A stretch of 64,000 nt of DNA, taken from NCBI GenBank assembly GCA_920105625.2, contig OV050030.1:423269240-423333239 (forward strand). The letters run 5' to 3'. This stretch comes from Clusia tigrina (lineage: Eukaryota > Arthropoda > Insecta > Diptera > Clusiidae). Positions within the stretch are counted from its first letter, which is position 1. Every line of letters begins with the position of its first letter. Below, piece by piece: positions 11,183 through 22,619 of the stretch. Below the pieces are notes generated by a model. It had not been told where the DNA came from. It searched no databases and was given only the letters and a program-made list of their open reading frames with translations. A program made the position numbers and the translations under genes.

Positions 11183-12123
11183 GTTATGTGGAGTAATCAC
11201 ACTTTAGAATACACTTCGTATTTACCTTATAAGTTTATATTCTTTTTATTGTTGCAAAATAAGTTCATGGGTGGGGGAGTAGAGCTTGGAACTCACATAA
11301 TGACTATGAGAAATTCATTTCTTCCTAGCAAAATAGTATTCTATTCACAATATTTGGTATGACAGTCATTATTTTAAGGCCACACTGAAGTACATTTTGT
11401 TGGAGTCTTATAAGCATACTGACAGAGCAACATAAATAAATAAACTACTCCGATTCAGGGGAAGGTATATCAAAGCGATCTATCAGTCAAGGATTTCTTA
11501 CAGAAAAGTATACACTCATTTAATTCATTTGTCCACGTGCACAAGAGTCTTGGAAGCTGAAACCGTGTTGAAATGAAAGCTCACTCATTCGGTCACGGTT
11601 TTAGCGTCACTGATAAGTGATCCTGTGAAAAGTTCCATCAAAGAGTGTCATTAAAAACAATACATTGCACCAACTGCTTCTTTGATAAAAGGCAGGCATC
11701 ATGATCATGATTCAGAACTAATGCCTTCTACAATTTCCCACTGGGAGTAGTGTGCAAATAGGCATGCGTTTATGCGTACTGAACAAATCCTTTGATGATA
11801 ATGATTTTACGTTCAAAGTATCCAGCAAAACTGGCAACAAAATTATTGAAAAGAAAAAAACATTTCAATTTAATTCACATTGGCAATTAAATTAACAACG
11901 ATAGCGACCGATTCATAAATTTTGTTTAGTTTTATAAAAATATACCACTGAATTATTGCATATAATATATATTAAAAATAAATTTTTGCAGATCTAGATT
12001 AACAAATGTGATTAGATTAGTCCGAATACTTAGTTATGGAAATATCTGCTCCAACGGCCAATGTGGCGACTTAGTCCAGTTTTATTTGTTAAGCCCAACG
12101 CATTGCTGGAGTTGGTAGAAAAA

Positions 12124-15100
12124 ATGTCATCTTTGCGGATTGCCGTATTTTTTTTAATCGTCTCATTATTGGGGGCGCATACACTTAGCGATACAGGTGA
12201 GTTATGAGATTGGAGAGGACTATAAGGAAGGCAGTGTGCGAGTAATTCGAGCAGACTTATAAGTGAAACAGTTTTTTAATCATAGTCTGAGGTGCAGTGC
12301 TTCAAACAATGATCTTTAATTGGCAATTCAGCAACGGTATTCAAAGTGTTTTTGAAGGAAATTCTTTTATAAGTGGATATACTCGAATATGGAAGAATGA
12401 AAGATTGTTAATGAGAATAAAATTTTGTTAATGAGAACTCGTAATTTCGCCTTATGATAGAAAAATGTGGGAGAGTTCAATGCGGTAAACCGCATATCTC
12501 CACAGAGTCTACCAACATATCATTGGTCTACAAAATGGAGCATTTTTTGTACACAATACTTTTATGATGAAGTGGCTTCAGAGACAGAAATGGGGTTCTG
12601 TTCTAAAGTCAGAAAAATATATAGTGGGATCTCAGGCCAAATCTTTTAAAGTGGCATAATTTAGTGTAGATAGTTTACATGTAAAACATAATAAAATTTC
12701 ATTGAATACGAAGTTGGTATGTTCTGTTAATACAGGAACAATGAGAAACGAGGATGAGACTTCAACTTAAACGAAGTAAAATGTACTGAACCACATCGTA
12801 AAACATTATTATTATTATTATTATTATTATATCTTACACCATAATTAATTATGAGCGCAAGGTGTTGGGGGAATGAGTACTAGCTACAGAGGCTTTCGAC
12901 TCGAAGAGAAAAGGGTTTTATAGAAAGAAGCATTTTGGAGACCAAGCCCGTGGCAGGATTTGAACCTGCGACCCTCGGGGTGTGAGTCTAGCATCGTAAA
13001 ACATATTTATAAATGGTCTTCCACACAAATATTCCGATATGAATCAGATTCCTATTACTTTTTCTTTGCTCGAGCTCATATGAGAATATCTCGATAAACG
13101 CACAGAATCGCATCAGAAATAAGTGGTGATAAAAGCCTGTGGGCAGTGATACTATAAGTTATCAACTTTTATCGCTCCATTGAGAATAGAATGCGACAAA
13201 ATCAATATAGTTCCAAATGGAATGAAATTTTATATTATTTTTATGAACACAATCCCAGAAATTGTTAACATTTCTCATATAGAGTCTACATTCTTCTCAC
13301 ATGATATAAATTCTATATACTTCACCCCTGGTTTGGTCTCAAAAATGCTTCTTTCTAAAAAATCGAAAATTCTCTTCGAGGCCTCAGTAACTCATTCCTC
13401 AAACCCTTGCAGTCATTATTTAATTATGATGTAAGATATACTCGTACTAATCATAATAATAGATTCTTCTATGTTTACTTTGTATCGAAGTTGCACCTAT
13501 ACTTCAACATTATCTATGATAGGTATTCTGAAGATCTCCTTTTCTATCTTAATTAGGAACTCATCAATTATGGATGATAAAGTGCCCTGAGTTCCTTATC
13601 TATATTCTATTCATGGACATGAAAAGTGAATATTATTAGATTACAAATCAGCGATAACTTTAAACACTTTTTAATATATAAATTTATACAAAGATTTTAT
13701 ACCAGAACCTGCCCTCAATCCGACTTTTCTCATATTTATTAAGAAAATTTGTAAATAATTGCATAATTTCTTTTGTTCTCGGAGAACTTATTCCGTTCCA
13801 TTATTTAATGAACTATTTTCCATTCCATTCTGTCACGAATTTTTTCTAAATCAGTTTAAAGTTAATAGTTAAGGAGTTCACCCACCCTTGAATTGAAGTG
13901 TCTGTTGAACTTATAATAAATTTATTCACGATTGCAGTTTGTAATCTTGAAACCCGTTGATAGCGTACTGCGTCGAAATCCGCCTGTTCGCTAAATAACA
14001 AAGCAAATAAATATAAATCAGCTAAATTGATAAGGCTCCACGTGTGGAGGTAGCAATCTAACAAAAGGGAACGAACAACAACAACAAAAAAGGTGTGAAC
14101 CCACATATAACGAAACAGTGTAATAACCAGACAAACATCCGATCAAAGTCCGTTTCTCATTGAAAAGGGAAACACAATATAATAAATAGTCTTACATAAT
14201 ATCTTCTCCCTATTTTTCTTCCAGTACATCCCAGATTGGAATCCAAAGGACAGACGAGTGTCAAAAATGAAGACGAACGCACCACGGAGTTCTGGAACAG
14301 CAAAGCCCAAGCGATCTTAGCAAATAAACTGGTTGACCTAAAAGCGAAGCAACCAAAAGTGGCCAAGAACATTATCATGTTCTTGGGTGATGGCATGTCT
14401 GTGCACACGGTCACAGCCGCTAGGAATTTCATGAGCGACAGCTCCGCCCAGGTGCACTTCGAGAAGTTCCCCTACTTCGGCCTCTCGAAGACCTACTGTG
14501 TGGACAAGCAAGTGGCGGACTCGGCGTGCACTGCGACCGCTTACCTGGGTGGCGTGAAGGGCAATTACGGCACCATCGGCGTGAATGCCAAAGTTCCGCG
14601 CTATCACTGCACCGCCGGGCAGAATCCAGCAAACTTTGTGGAGAGCATTGCCAAGTGGGCGCAAGATGCCGGCAAGTACTCGGGTCTGGTGACGACGGCA
14701 CGCGTGACTCATGCCTCGCCGGCGGGCGTGTATGCTCACACCGCCAACCGCGATTGGGAACACGATGCGGACATTGTAAAGAAAGGCTGCAGCGCTGAGG
14801 ATAATTTGGACATCGCCCGTCAGTTGGTCGAAGGTAATGTGGGCAGGCGACTGAACGTAATTATGGGCGGTGGCCGTCAAAATTTCCTCAGCCATTTGAA
14901 GCGTGATGACCAGGGTATACCTGGTTTGCGCGCTGATGGACGTAATCTAATTAAGCAGTGGTCGGCCGACAAAAAGAAACAGAACTCGAAGGCCGAATAT
15001 GTGTGGAGCAAGAAGGGCCTCGGTTTGGTCGACTTGAATGCCACCGAGCATCTGCTGGGCTTGTTCTGCAATACGCATTGTCCCTATCACGGTGATCTGA

Positions 15101-15788
15101 AACGTTATCATCTAACGCTCGCCACTCCCTCACTGACCGAAATGACGGAAGCGGCTCTGAAGTTGCTCCAGAAGAGTGAGAAGGGTTACATTTTGTTTGT
15201 GGAGGGGGCGCGCATCGATATGGCCCATCATGATACGCAAGCCCGCAAGTCGCTCGAAGATACGGTGGAATTTGCCAACGCCGTACAGAGAGCGCGCAAT
15301 ATGACCTCCGAAGACGACACATTGATTGTGGTCACCTCGGATCACTCGCACACCATGACAATCAACGGCTACGCGGTAAGTTTGAGTAAGATGGATATAG
15401 GAAAATTCTTTCTCGAATGACCTTTTGCTTACAGAATCGCAATCAGAAGATCACTGGCTTAACTGACCAGGTGGGCTCGGACGGCCTACCCTATACGGTG
15501 TTGTCCTACGCCAATGGCCCCGGGAGTAACAGCACCTACTCAGACAAAAGTGGACGCGTGCCCTTGACCGCAGCAGACACCGAAAATGCCAACTTCCAGT
15601 ATCCGGCCACGGTGTCTTTGGGTTCAGAAACGCATGGCGGTGATGATGTGGGCGTGTTCGCCTCCGGACCCTTCGCCCAGTACTTCAGCGGCAACTACGA
15701 GCAAAGCAATATACCCGCCCTGATGGCAAAGGCAGCCAATATCGGACCATTTGCGACGGTCAATTATAGAAGCAGAAAATTCATTTAA
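12124..15788 (+). CDS. Secreted alkaline phosphatase, three exons
   Basis: Joining 12124-12196, 14225-15375 and 15435-15788 gives 525 residues, usual for animal alkaline phosphatase, a Zn/Mg phosphomonoesterase. Both introns (2,028 and 59 bp) are GT-AG. Residues 1 to about 20 form a signal peptide (core AVFFLIVSLLGA), supporting export. Visible catalytic residues are Asp80 in LGDGM, nucleophile Ser124 in ADSACTATAY, His187/Ser189 in VTHASPAG, Glu351, Asp356 and His360 in EGARIDMAHHD, Asp397/His398 in TSDHSHT, and His475 in THGGDD. All metal and catalytic positions are kept, so it should be active. The C-terminus (VNYRSRKFI) has no hydrophobic GPI-attachment segment, so it looks soluble unless an alternative last exon exists. 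AATAAA at 15852 supports this end. The physiological substrate is unknown. Confidence 0.95.
12794..12806. repeat. Target-site duplication of SINE copy 2, left
   Basis: CATCGTAAAACAT, identical to 12992-13004, brackets the SINE. Confidence 0.85.
12807..12991 (-). mobile_element. tRNA-derived SINE, copy 2 (with B box and target duplication)
   Basis: Read on the minus strand from 12991, the element begins GCTAGACTCACACC and carries the B box GGTTCAAATCC (12956-12966). A perfect 5-bp T-stem (GCAGG/CCTGC) surrounds the box, and CACGGGC, the 3' acceptor-stem half, follows. The unique body contains GGTCTCC, TCGAGTCGAAAGCCTC and GTACTCATTCCCCC. It ends in about eight ATT/AAT triplets. Exact 13-bp duplications (12794-12806, 12992-13004) flank it. 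It sits antisense in intron 1 of the alkaline phosphatase gene. The A-box half is missing, so this copy is 5'-truncated. Confidence 0.88.
12992..13004. repeat. Target-site duplication of SINE copy 2, right
   Basis: CATCGTAAAACAT, see 12794-12806. Confidence 0.85.
13328..13462 (+). mobile_element. tRNA-derived SINE, copy 3 (body only)
   Basis: Matches the body of copy 2 in opposite orientation: TTTGGTCTC, AATGCTTCTTTCTA, CTCTTCGAG, ACTCATTCC, TTTAATTATGATGTAAGATA, then a short CATAATAATA tail. By eye it is about three-quarters identical, so it is older than copies 2 and 4. It lies in intron 1 of the alkaline phosphatase gene. The tRNA head is absent. Confidence 0.75.
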
Positions 15789-15851
15789 ATTTTTTCCACC
15801 CCCCAATATTCAAAAACTATGTAACGACACTGCTCGAGACGTGTGCTCAGA

Positions 15852-15857
15852 AATAAA
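15852..15857 (+). promoter_or_regulatory. Polyadenylation signal of the alkaline phosphatase gene
   Basis: Canonical AATAAA, 64 nt after the stop codon, with a GT-bearing stretch further on. It supports the 15435-15788 exon as the terminal exon. Confidence 0.6.
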
Positions 15858-16224
15858 CGAGTAAATGCCCAGAAAACGTAACTTGATTAGCTTGCGAATA
15901 ATCTCGCAGATTGAGTTTCTGCCGTTTTGCAGTTATCACCTGCACGCTGCGCACCTAATGCAGAAATTGCCAAGTTAAACTAATTAAGTGGCCATGCAAC
16001 AGCAACACGGCCCAAGACTGGCAGCCGACAGCCTCAGCGTCCACAGCAGTGGCAACTGCTCATGTGTCTAACACCTGCGCCATGCTGGGCTTGAGGCGCC
16101 GCGAGGGCGGGGGTGCCAAATATGCGCCTGCTGGCTTAGGCCAATGTTACACAAGCTGCTGTGCTGTCGTTCACCTCTGTTTAGGTTAGTTTATACTGTT
16201 CAAAAATTGCCTCTTTAATATTGT

Positions 16225-16612
16225 GACGGAGAAAAGGAACAGAACAGGGAATGAATACATACTTAAGATTTGATTTAAACGTTTCAAGTTCCGTTATTCC
16301 GTTTCATGTTCCATATTCTCTCTGTTTCATTTTATATTGTTAGTCGTATGAAGAGCAAATCTAACAACAAAATTTGGTTGTCAATAATTGAGTCATAAAA
16401 CACAGTTCTAGAGTAGAGTAGGGAGAAGGATACATACTTCTAGAGATTGGATTCAATCGTTTCATGTTACCTCATTCCGTTTCATGTTTCATCTGCTTTC
16501 CGTTGCATGTTCCATATTCTTTCCGTTTCATTTTATTTTGTTACTTGTGTGAAAACCAAATCTAAAAACATAATTTGGTTGTCAATAGTTTAGTCATAAA
16601 ACACAGTTCGAA
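16225..16612. repeat. Tandem duplication of about 190-200 bp
   Basis: Two successive segments (about 16225-16415 and 16416-16612) share the order GATACATACTT, CGTTTCA, ATTCCGTTTCATG, TTCCATATTCT, TTTCATTTTAT, CAAATCTAA, AATTTGGTTGTCAATA, AGTCATAAAACACAGTTC. The second copy has an extra internal Cgtttcatg-type repeat. No coding content. Confidence 0.75.
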
Positions 16613-16619
16613 GCTCGAA

Positions 16620-17270
16620 GCGAAGGATTGTCGATCCTTGGACACCGACTGGAATCGCTTTGCATATTTTACTTATTATAGTACTGGGAACTGTGATAAT
16701 AAGTAGAATTTTTGTGGGTTTATGTATTTTTTCCTGTAAAAAACCAATCTTAACAGAACCTCAGTCGTCAGTGTTGCCAACTTTAAGGAACAAAAACATG
16801 GAGTTGGCTACTAAGCTTGCACCTATGATAGGGGAATCGAATCAGCATTTAGATAATTCTTCAACTCAGACAACGAAGTTTCTGGCAAAAACTTAATCAT
16901 AAATTTTGTCCCTGCCTTTATTCATACCAATTGTGCAATGATGATAACATGATCAGACGGCATCTCAGAGGTTAGACCCTAGTTTGGAAATAATTTTGGT
17001 CTGTCTTTGAAAATTGTTTCAGTTGGTGTTTTAGATTTGTTGTAAGACCAAGCGAGTTTAAGAGTTGATAAAATTTTATTGAAAGAAGATCTAGTAACTG
17101 CCTACATGGGAGCCCAAGTGATTTTATAAAGTTAGCTAAGCTGTAGGCGCTAATTGTAGAATTCAGATTGTGAAATTAGTGTCGAGAACAGATCCATCCC
17201 ATGTCATATTATCGGGTATTGCATTCCCTTTAACTTTTCTGTGACCAGGAACCTACACCGCAATAGGGTT
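16620..17270. other. Intergenic, one unrecognised small frame
   Basis: A 78-codon plus-strand frame at 16660-16896 begins with a hydrophobic helix-like stretch (ILLIIVLGTVIISRIFVGL) followed by a polar tail. It opens with TTG and has no recognised family, so I do not call it a gene. The rest shows nothing definite. Confidence 0.3.
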
Positions 17271-17277
17271 ACTAGGC

Positions 17278-17472
17278 AACTTTGATGTTTGAAGTACCTT
17301 GATAGAATCTTCTTAGTTGCAGAAATTTGCTTAAGAATCTCAGAAGGAAGAATATTAGAATGCTCTCCTTAAAACAGTTTTATTGCATCAACGAATTATT
17401 ACATTAACTCTCTTAACAGTCTTTCTTTTACAACTGGACTTCAATTTGGAGATAAATTTATCATTCGTAAAT
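17278..17472 (-). repeat. Dispersed repeat, inverted partner of 21340-21512
   Basis: The reverse complement of this segment aligns with 21340-21512. A stretch of about 47 bp starting AGTTGTAAAAGAAAGACTG is identical. The shared blocks TTCTAATATTCT, CTTAAGCAAATTTCTGCA and CTAAGAAGATTCTATC lie in the same order. The family is not recognised. An LTR was considered because of a TGTTG...ACA frame around 17038-17588, but matching target duplications are missing. Confidence 0.8.
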
Positions 17473-17599
17473 ATAACTTAGAACTTATCTGTTGGTTTTA
17501 TGGTAATATAAATCTACTATATGAAAAAACATCTGCCGCCACTTTGCTCCAGGAATTTGGAAGGTTTGAATATGACAAGTTATAAACAGTTTGCAAAAA

Positions 17600-20500
17600 G
17601 TAACTATTTAGAAAAATAGCCCCATGTTTTTAGTGTCAGTAAGCAAAACGCTTCAGACTTCAGAGCTTGTGGGTGGTGAAAGTTTTTTTTCTCACAGATT
17701 ATAGAGTCAGAAACGGTCTTTAGAGATATACAGAGATACTACTTTCTATTTTAGAAGACTATAATATAGACTATAATAGAATTAAAAACTATTTCGAGAC
17801 TTTGAAATGGCGAAAAACTTTATCTCAAGTAGTACTCGTATATCCTTTTTTGGTGTATGATGGGGAACTCGAAAGGAATAAGGGTTTCAGCGAACGACTC
17901 GTCACACCCTTAAAAGTCGTTTACCTCTTGTTTAACAAGATTTTTTTCATTTTTCGTTAGAAGTCACAAGTATTCACGTTTTCCGGCTCTGACCAACTTA
18001 GATCAAGATACGGTCTCTAAGAGGGATCTCAATTCTGAAGTTTCAAAATTCTGTTTGCCATTCTGCAACACCAAAACTTGAAGTTACTGATATAACATCA
18101 GCCTTACTCAGAACATCACTGCAGGGATACATAAACTGGCAGTTTTGCTAAAGAATTCAATTATAAACTAAACAAGGCACCTCGCATGCACTGGCAACAG
18201 TTGTGGCAGCTCGAAGCAACAACAAAAAAAGGGAATTAAAGCGAATTTTTTTTGCCATGATGAGGCAAGGCTCCCTACTCGTATATATACACGTGCATAC
18301 ATTTTATAGATTGGACTTCCTGCTGCAAAGTAGGAAAACGTTGTCACGTCAGCGCCAACTCCCATAAGCATTGTCAGCTGCACTGCGCATCCGGCCTGAC
18401 GATTCCGTGCGAAGGACACTTTTATTGATTTTTAGTGCTTTGATGGCTGCAAATTATGCTCGTTTATTTTGCCGACTTGTTTTGCTCTCTTTAAAGCAAT
18501 AGGGGCAATACTTTTGACCCAAATATGCAGCAGGTTAAAAATTTTGCAAGGCAACTAACTGGCAAAGAAATTAAGCGCTGCACATTAATATAACCAACTA
18601 AACTGGGTTACAAAGCATGCACGAGCGATTTATCCTTCGTGTTCTGAGCGACTGTCTGTGTGTGTGTTTGTAGGCGAATGTGCATCCCTATGTGTGTGTG
18701 GTAACAACTGCAAAACAATAAGGACACCAATGCATTTGATGCATTGCGTATACACTGAGCTCACTTGGCAACAGAAAACTAGGCCAACGCGAATCACGAA
18801 ACAGAAAGAGGACGAAAAAGAAAAAATTGCATTTTCCTTTTATAAACAGGGCGTGAAATGCTACAGACTCGCATAAGCAGAGGAAAACTATTATGGCATC
18901 CAAAATATTAGTTGCAAGTGTGACAAGGACATGCAGAGCTGCAACTGGGAAAGCAAAAGATTATTCAGTTTATGTTGAGAGCAAATGCCGGATTAGACTA
19001 GGAAAACTTTGAAAATGTGCCAGAGCACTGATTCAGTTCACTAAAAAAATGCATATGCATGCATATAATCAGACCAGGATACATGCTCAGTACCTTTGCT
19101 ATCCATGATATCTTTGCATAACACTCATTACGTAAATTCAGTTCGGTCTAAATTCTGCAAAATAAGAATGAATAGTGGCATCAAGTTGGAGTCCTGCTTC
19201 AACCCCAAGTCGGGGGAAGTGGAGGTGACAGAGATCACAATTTCATTCCAACTATTCCATTCTATTCAGAGCAAATAACATTCAAATGAACTGCGAGTAA
19301 TTCCAATGAAAATCCCAGCAAAACTTACGAGTATCTCCATTTCCGTAGTATCAGCAATTATTTTCACTATCGCAAACCGCTCACGCTCGCTCCATGATGT
19401 ATGAGCTGCTGGGTCAGTAAATGCATTTCCATGTAAGATGGTAAATAACAAAATTGCTGCTGCGGCCTTCCACCTCTGTTCTTCTCTATCTCTGCCTCTG
19501 TCTCTCCCCTGCTTTGCTCCACCGCTTGTTACTTGTCTTCGGAATGGTTTCCTTGATGAAGTTAAATTTGCAATTTGGAAAATTGGATTTCACAGCAAGG
19601 CGACACCGCCTCAGCCAGCAACAAAATCCAATTTAACACGTTTTTAGGGGTAAGAGCCTGAGCAGCTGCAGCTGCAGCTGAAAAGTATGCAATTTTATTT
19701 GCGCACTTCCGTTCACACCACATGATTCAGCTGCAGCATGGGTGTGTGGGTGTGTGGGTGTGCCTGGGTGTGTGCGGTTCTTCTTGCTGCGTGCTCGTAA
19801 TTTCACCAGCGATTAAGTTGAATAATGTGCTGCAATTGTAGCAATCTGGGAATGAATTTATCACTAGAAGTGTGGTGCGCATAATAAGCAGATACAAATT
19901 TTTGTGAAAAAGACAAAATTTCGAGCTCTGGAAGGTTTTCTTGGTATCCAAGCGTATTCAGAGTAAACCTTGACCTTGAACTATGGTGCTATATGCACAT
20001 AAGTTCAGGCGGTTTTCCCGTGATAATCAATCAAAGCAGATTATTTATTGTGTGGTCTCTCTTCACACAAAAATGTTCTCAGAAATTTCCCTCGAATATT
20101 TCGTCTGCAGGCGATTTGGCTTTTTTCCACAACTGCCTGCTTCTGGGATATTTTGTATCCGCCATCTTAATATCTGCTGAAAAATCTCTTGTACTATTTC
20201 CCCACTTACTGTAGGAGACTCTTCAGTTCTATGGAACAGAATTTGCTGTAAATATTTAGCGTCAAAATTCCAGATCCAGTTCTCTTGGAACCTCCACCAC
20301 TGAGTAGATGAGGAAAGAACTGGAAACTTTTCAGGTATCAGATAGTTATTCATTTCCTGGGTTCTCTCTACCCCCCAAATAAAGACTTCAATTAAAATAT
20401 CGAGGACTGTGATTTCTCCACAAAAGGTTCCACCTGTTTCCTTGCCGTTTCTTCCATCGTATAGTCTTAAATATAATACCACCAGTAGTCACGAGGCGGG

Positions 20501-21330
20501 CTATATTGCTGCAGAGAAAAGTTGGTGTGGTTGCCTCCACACAATTTCCACATTGTCAGCGTTTGGAAGCCGGAGTCGGAGGTGGAGCCGTATGAAGCCT
20601 ACCAAGTGACAGAAGTAGAAGTCGTACAAATCGCCACAGCACAACATAACATGGCAAGCAGTAATATTAGGCGTGACTGGCAAGGACTTTTTAATGTACG
20701 TGTGTATGTGTGTGTTTTCATTACTGTAGCTGTGTGAGAGCGTTTGGATGTGTGCTAATTTATAAAAAGGAAAAGTTTCTTTGATTGTTTTGGTAGGAGA
20801 ACTTTTATTACTTAAAAGGCACGCGTGATTGCATAAGCCCAGCAAGGAAGTGTGCTGAAAGTGTTTTTAAAGCGCACGAAAAAGGGCGTTGCTCCTTTTT
20901 CTGTTATTTATTTTCGTTGCTAAAAATCTTCTATTTATTTATTATTTTGTTTATGCGTGGCAACGCGTGTATGAAAACTCTTTGACACTGATTTAAGAGT
21001 TTGCAAATTGCTCGGCATTTGGAGGGAAGTTACAATGCAGGAAAGCTGGCAAATTGGCAGTTGCCAGGAAGGAAAAACAGTAAAAGTCACTTTTTGATTT
21101 ACGACTGTGCAAGAACTGAGCGCTAAGACAATAACAGCGCTGAGATAAACTTCACTTGAATCCAAATATACGAGAATCTCGTAGGATGGAACCAACGATA
21201 GAAACTCTGCGAAGTGACTAAATTTATTGGTGTTTTTTGTATAAAAGCTGAAGAAATAGAATAAAAATTCAAGGAAATGTTTTCTTCTAATTCTCAATCA
21301 GTCAAATTAGTGATCGAATCATTCCTAATT
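17600..21330. other. Intergenic, no gene recognised
   Basis: No supported exon on either strand. A GTGTGT-rich stretch lies at 19741-19775 and a CAGCTG repeat near 19660. The longest open frame (20063-20482, minus, 139 codons) shows no domain and no convincing splice or start context. Confidence 0.4.
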
Positions 21331-21339
21331 GTCCCACAA

Positions 21340-21512
21340 AGTCGGAGAATATGATAAATTTGTCTCCCAATTGAAGTGCAGTTGTAAAAGAAAGACTGTT
21401 AAGAGAGTTAATGTAATAATTCGTTGTTGCAAGGAAAGCATTCTAATATTCTGCCTTCTGAGACTCTTAAGCAAATTTCTGCATCTAAGAAGATTCTATC
21501 TAAGGCTGAGTA
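21340..21512 (+). repeat. Dispersed repeat, inverted partner of 17278-17472
   Basis: Homologous in reverse orientation to 17278-17472 and about 4 kb away. This copy lacks a block of about 20 bp (GCAATAAAACTGTTTTAAGG) that the partner carries after TAATAATTCGTTG. Confidence 0.8.
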
Positions 21513-21849
21513 GTCAAACAAGGAATTTTGTACCACTTGTCACATTCCAGTAACAGGGACTAATAGCTTTAACCAATTTTCCTATTAATATTATTCAAAC
21601 GCAGTTGCATACAATATTCGAAGGCGAATCTAAAGGACATAAGCTCAAGAATTGCTATATATCAGTATACATATTTCGATACTGTGACAGTCAAAGCAAG
21701 GTCCAAATTTCTTAATGGGAAAAGAAAACGATTTCAAAAGCGAGGCTAAGGAAGTACGTCCAAAATAAATCAACAAAACGTCCAAAATAAATCAATAGAC
21801 AAATTGGGATTTTACTAGTGACAAATTATAAAGTTGTGGAAAAAGTGAC

Positions 21850-22610
21850 AAGTTTATTACAATATACACATAGTATAAGAAGCCTATAAAAGCTTTACAG
21901 TTTTAAAACATTACAGTATATTATATAAGTATACTTTCTATGTAACTATATACCAGTATAATCGTTTATAATGTAATTGACTTTGTAAGTTCACACCAAG
22001 GAAATACCTTTGTAACCGCATTGAAATACCTTTGTAGCCGCATCAATCCATTATGTTTCTAATGTTTTCTCTAAAACTATGGTATGTTTTACTGGAAGCT
22101 GTATAATTTGAAGTTTGTAAGGTTTTATAAGATGCATATCTAGTAACTGTATAAGAAACTATATACATAGTATAAGAAGCTTATAAAAACATTACAGCTA
22201 TAAAGCATTGCTGTTTATTTTATATACTTTTTATGCACTATCTGCCAGCAACACAGTTTATAAAGTTATTGACATTGTGATTTTGATATGAATCATTATA
22301 CACAGCTAATACCTTTGTAACCCAGTGAAATACCTTTGTAACCGCATTGAAATACCTTTGTTACCGCATCAAGGCATTATGTTTCTAATGTTTCTTATAA
22401 AGCTATGGTATATATTGCTGCCTGAGTGCTTGAAGACCTCCTTCTACGCCGGTTATTCGGCCTACTCCATTCTATCTATCTATATATTGCTTGAAGATTT
22501 CTAATTTGAGTATTGAAAGGTTTTATAGTGCATATATAGCAACTGCTATAAGAAACTCTAAAATGTTTTTACAGCGCTAGTAAATTTTATATATTATTAT
22601 TGCTATGAAG
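21850..22610. repeat. Tandem array of about 300-bp units, about 2.4 copies
   Basis: Unit 1 (about 21850-22145) and unit 2 (about 22150-22495) share AGTATAAGAAGC, TTATAAA, ACATTACAG and a sub-repeat of GAAATACCTTTGTAACCGCA (two or three copies each). They end alike in ATTATGTTTCTAATGTTT. A third unit is truncated near 22610. Unit 2 is interrupted by a 61-bp insertion (22420-22480). Confidence 0.8.
22420..22480 (+). mobile_element. 61-bp retroposed fragment with TCTA tail and 11-bp target duplication
   Basis: GCCTGAGTGCTTGAAGACCT and what follows is flanked by TATATATTGCT at 22409-22419 and again at 22481-22491. It ends in a TCTATC repeat, like the simple-repeat tail of a LINE or SINE. Its core in reverse orientation (CGTAGAAGGAGGT, CAAGCACTCAG) also occurs near 8727-8751, so it belongs to a dispersed family. 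It entered after the 300-bp tandem duplication. Confidence 0.75.
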
Positions 22611-22619
22611 CAAGAAAAA

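Larger units (their letters stand above)
8060..12110. other. Intergenic, no gene recognised
   Basis: AT-rich DNA between the minisatellite and the alkaline phosphatase gene. It holds a short tandem repeat (8576-8690), imperfect direct repeats (8880-9180) and a 14-bp-stem hairpin (11145-11182), listed separately. A 79-codon minus-strand frame at 9390-9629 has no recognisable domain. Confidence 0.4.

Noticed and set aside
12940..12991. Functional tRNA gene
   Set aside because: Only the T-arm and 3' acceptor half are present, the A box is missing, and the segment is the head of a SINE with target duplications.
14338..14895. Antisense frames within the alkaline phosphatase exon (also 14429-14701, 14951-15322)
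   Set aside because: Shadows of the strongly biased sense coding sequence; no domain.
17038..17588. Solo LTR with TGTTG...ACA ends
   Set aside because: Flanking bases do not form a matching target duplication, no primer-binding site or polypurine tract is seen, and the partner copy at 21.3 kb does not share the ends.
20063..20482. 139-codon minus-strand frame
   Set aside because: No recognisable family, no neighbours supporting a gene, and plausible by chance in this amount of sequence.
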